The position numbers were made by a program, and so were the translations under genes. The notes beneath the pieces are model-generated. The model made no database searches. It had not been told where the DNA came from and was given only the letters and a program-made list of their open reading frames with translations. From positions 379,501 to 443,500 of the forward strand of contig NZ_LMQU01000010.1 in NCBI RefSeq assembly GCF_001425445.1: DNA of 64,000 nt, written 5' to 3'. Below are positions 63,129 to 64,000 of the stretch, piece by piece. Each line of letters begins with the position of its first letter. Position 1 is the first letter of the stretch. This DNA comes from Devosia sp. Leaf420. Its GTDB lineage: Bacteria; Pseudomonadota; Alphaproteobacteria; Rhizobiales; Devosiaceae.

Positions 63129-63554
63129 TCAGAACGGTTTGACGATGACCATGATGACGATGCCGATCATCAGCACGGTCGGCACTTCGTTGATGATCCT
63201 AAAATACTTCTGCGGCTTGACGTTTTCGTCGCGCGCAAAGCGTTTGACGTGGCCGGCGAGAATGCCATGGACACCGCTGAGGCCGATCACGAAAGCGGCT
63301 TTGAACCAGGGCCAGAGCGAACCCCAATCGACGCCGCCGAGATGGATCATGGTCAGGCCAAAGACCCAGGTGGCGATCATGGCGGGGTTGATGATCCCCT
63401 TGAGCAGCCGGCGCTCCATGATCTTGAACGTCTCGGATTGCGGCGTGCCCTTCTCTGTCACCGAATGATAGACGAACAGCCGCGGCAGATAGAGCATGCC
63501 GGCCATCCAGGCGATGACCGAAATCACATGCAGCGCCTTTACCCATTCATACAT
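63129..63554 (-). CDS. hemJ: Protoporphyrinogen oxidase HemJ
   Basis: A 141-residue, four-helix membrane protein: WVKALHVISVIAWMAGMLYLPRLFVYH with its conserved His residues, and a C-terminal YFRIINEVPTVLMIGIVIMVIVKPF. HemJ oxidises protoporphyrinogen IX in most alphaproteobacteria. It lies 9 bases after hemE on the same strand. Confidence 0.95.
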   Translation of the reverse strand: MYEWVKALHVISVIAWMAGMLYLPRLFVYHSVTEKGTPQSETFKIMERRLLKGIINPAMIATWVFGLTMIHLGGVDWGSLWPWFKAAFVIGLSGVHGILAGHVKRFARDENVKPQKYFRIINEVPTVLMIGIVIMVIVKPF

Positions 63555-63563
63555 CGCGTTTTC

Positions 63564-64000
63564 TCAACCCTGCTTCACGAGTTCGACGAGCTTGGCCACG
63601 TGTTCGATCGGCGTTTCCGGCACGATACCATGCCCCAGATTGAAGATATGCGGACGATCGGCATAGGCGTTTTTTATCTCGATCACGCGGCGCTCCATTG
63701 CGTCACCGCCAATGACGAGGCGTAGCGGGTCGAGATTGCCCTGAACCGGCAGATCCGCTGGCAGATGCTCGCGGGCAAAGTTGAGCGGCGTCGCATAGTC
63801 GAGCCCAAGCGCGTTGACGCCAGTGGCCTCGGCATAGCGCCGGAGATTGCCAGCGGCGCCACGGGGAAAACCGATGATCGGTGCATTGGGCACGCGGGCA
63901 CGCACGCCCTCGACAATCCGTCGATTGGGCTCGATCACTTGGGTCGTAAAAGCCGCATCGTCGAGGTTGAGCGCCCAGCTTTCAAAAAGCTGCACCACAT
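63564..64000 (-). CDS. hemE: Uroporphyrinogen decarboxylase, 3' part
   Basis: The C-terminal 145 or so residues are visible: VQLFESWALNLDDAAF, PIIGFPRGAAGNLRRYAEATGVNALGLDY, VQGNLDPLRLV and FNLGHGIVPETPIEHVAKLVELV. The 5' part runs off the right edge. HemE converts uroporphyrinogen III to coproporphyrinogen III. In several alphaproteobacteria the replication origin lies next to hemE. Confidence 0.95.
   Translation of the reverse strand, partial: VVQLFESWALNLDDAAFTTQVIEPNRRIVEGVRARVPNAPIIGFPRGAAGNLRRYAEATGVNALGLDYATPLNFAREHLPADLPVQGNLDPLRLVIGGDAMERRVIEIKNAYADRPHIFNLGHGIVPETPIEHVAKLVELVKQG

Noticed and set aside
1..64000. CRISPR array, prophage, insertion sequence or rRNA operon
   Set aside because: No regularly spaced repeats, cas genes, transposase, integrase, phage structural genes or rRNA sequence were seen.

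Overview
This is a GC-rich alphaproteobacterial chromosome segment, most likely from the Hyphomicrobiales (a Devosia-like or rhizobial lineage). The assignment rests on several features: rlmN beside tandem IalB genes; an acnA/ccmABCDG neighbourhood like that of rhizobia; DUF1674, DUF2794 and DUF1223 proteins; a GTTC-N7-GTTC SOS box in front of imuA-imuB-dnaE2; CtrA-type TTAA-N7-TTAAC sites; and Mic60 next to hemY. I cannot fix the genus without a search. No insertion sequence, prophage, CRISPR array or rRNA operon is visible. Nearly all of the window is vertically inherited housekeeping DNA.

Layout. 1-7.6 kb: a DUF1674 tail, an HNH nuclease coupled to rlmN, two IalB proteins, thpR, a Bax-inhibitor-1 membrane protein, two GNAT enzymes, DUF2794 and DUF1223. 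7.6-13.3 kb: acnA divergent from the cytochrome c maturation operon ccmABCDG. 13.3-19.5 kb: rlmJ and a LysE exporter, a chloramphenicol phosphotransferase-like kinase, a PAS-PAS-GGDEF-EAL protein, a repeat-rich spacer, and a lower-GC orphan gene with an HEPN-like RX4H motif and zinc ribbons. 19.5-28.9 kb: proton-pumping pyrophosphatase, DUF167, YggT, DedA, TypA, a nitroreductase, a MarR regulator, soluble pyrophosphatase, a secreted protein and TerB. 29-35 kb: the SOS mutasome and a pterin dehydratase. 35.4-38.8 kb: a membrane GGDEF-EAL protein, a FeeM-type N-acyl amino acid synthase behind a perfect CtrA site, and tRNA-Thr(CGT). 38.8-46.5 kb: hemC-hemD-mic60-hemY divergent from tsaD-gpsA-YciI-EVE. 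46.6-51.6 kb: rimM-trmD-rplS, xth, a cyclic-nucleotide-binding protein, an OmpR-type regulator and the YggS PLP protein. 51.8-64 kb: leuS-lptE-holA, then parB, parA, rsmG, mnmG, mnmE, rho, hemJ and the 3' part of hemE, with several parS sites.

Themes. Haem supply is spread through the window (hemC, hemD, hemY, hemJ, hemE) alongside the ccm operon that attaches haem to cytochromes c. The parS cluster, parAB, mnmEG and the rho-hemJ-hemE order place the right end close to the replication origin; the origin itself is probably just beyond base 64000. Both c-di-GMP enzymes keep intact synthase and phosphodiesterase motifs. CtrA-like sites near one of them and near the FeeM gene suggest links to the cell cycle. 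The best candidates for something undescribed are the HEPN/zinc-ribbon orphan (18328-19296), the CtrA-linked FeeM gene, a parS-like core inside a 30-bp palindrome at 46149-46178, and an orphan structured transcript ending in a strong terminator near 6787.
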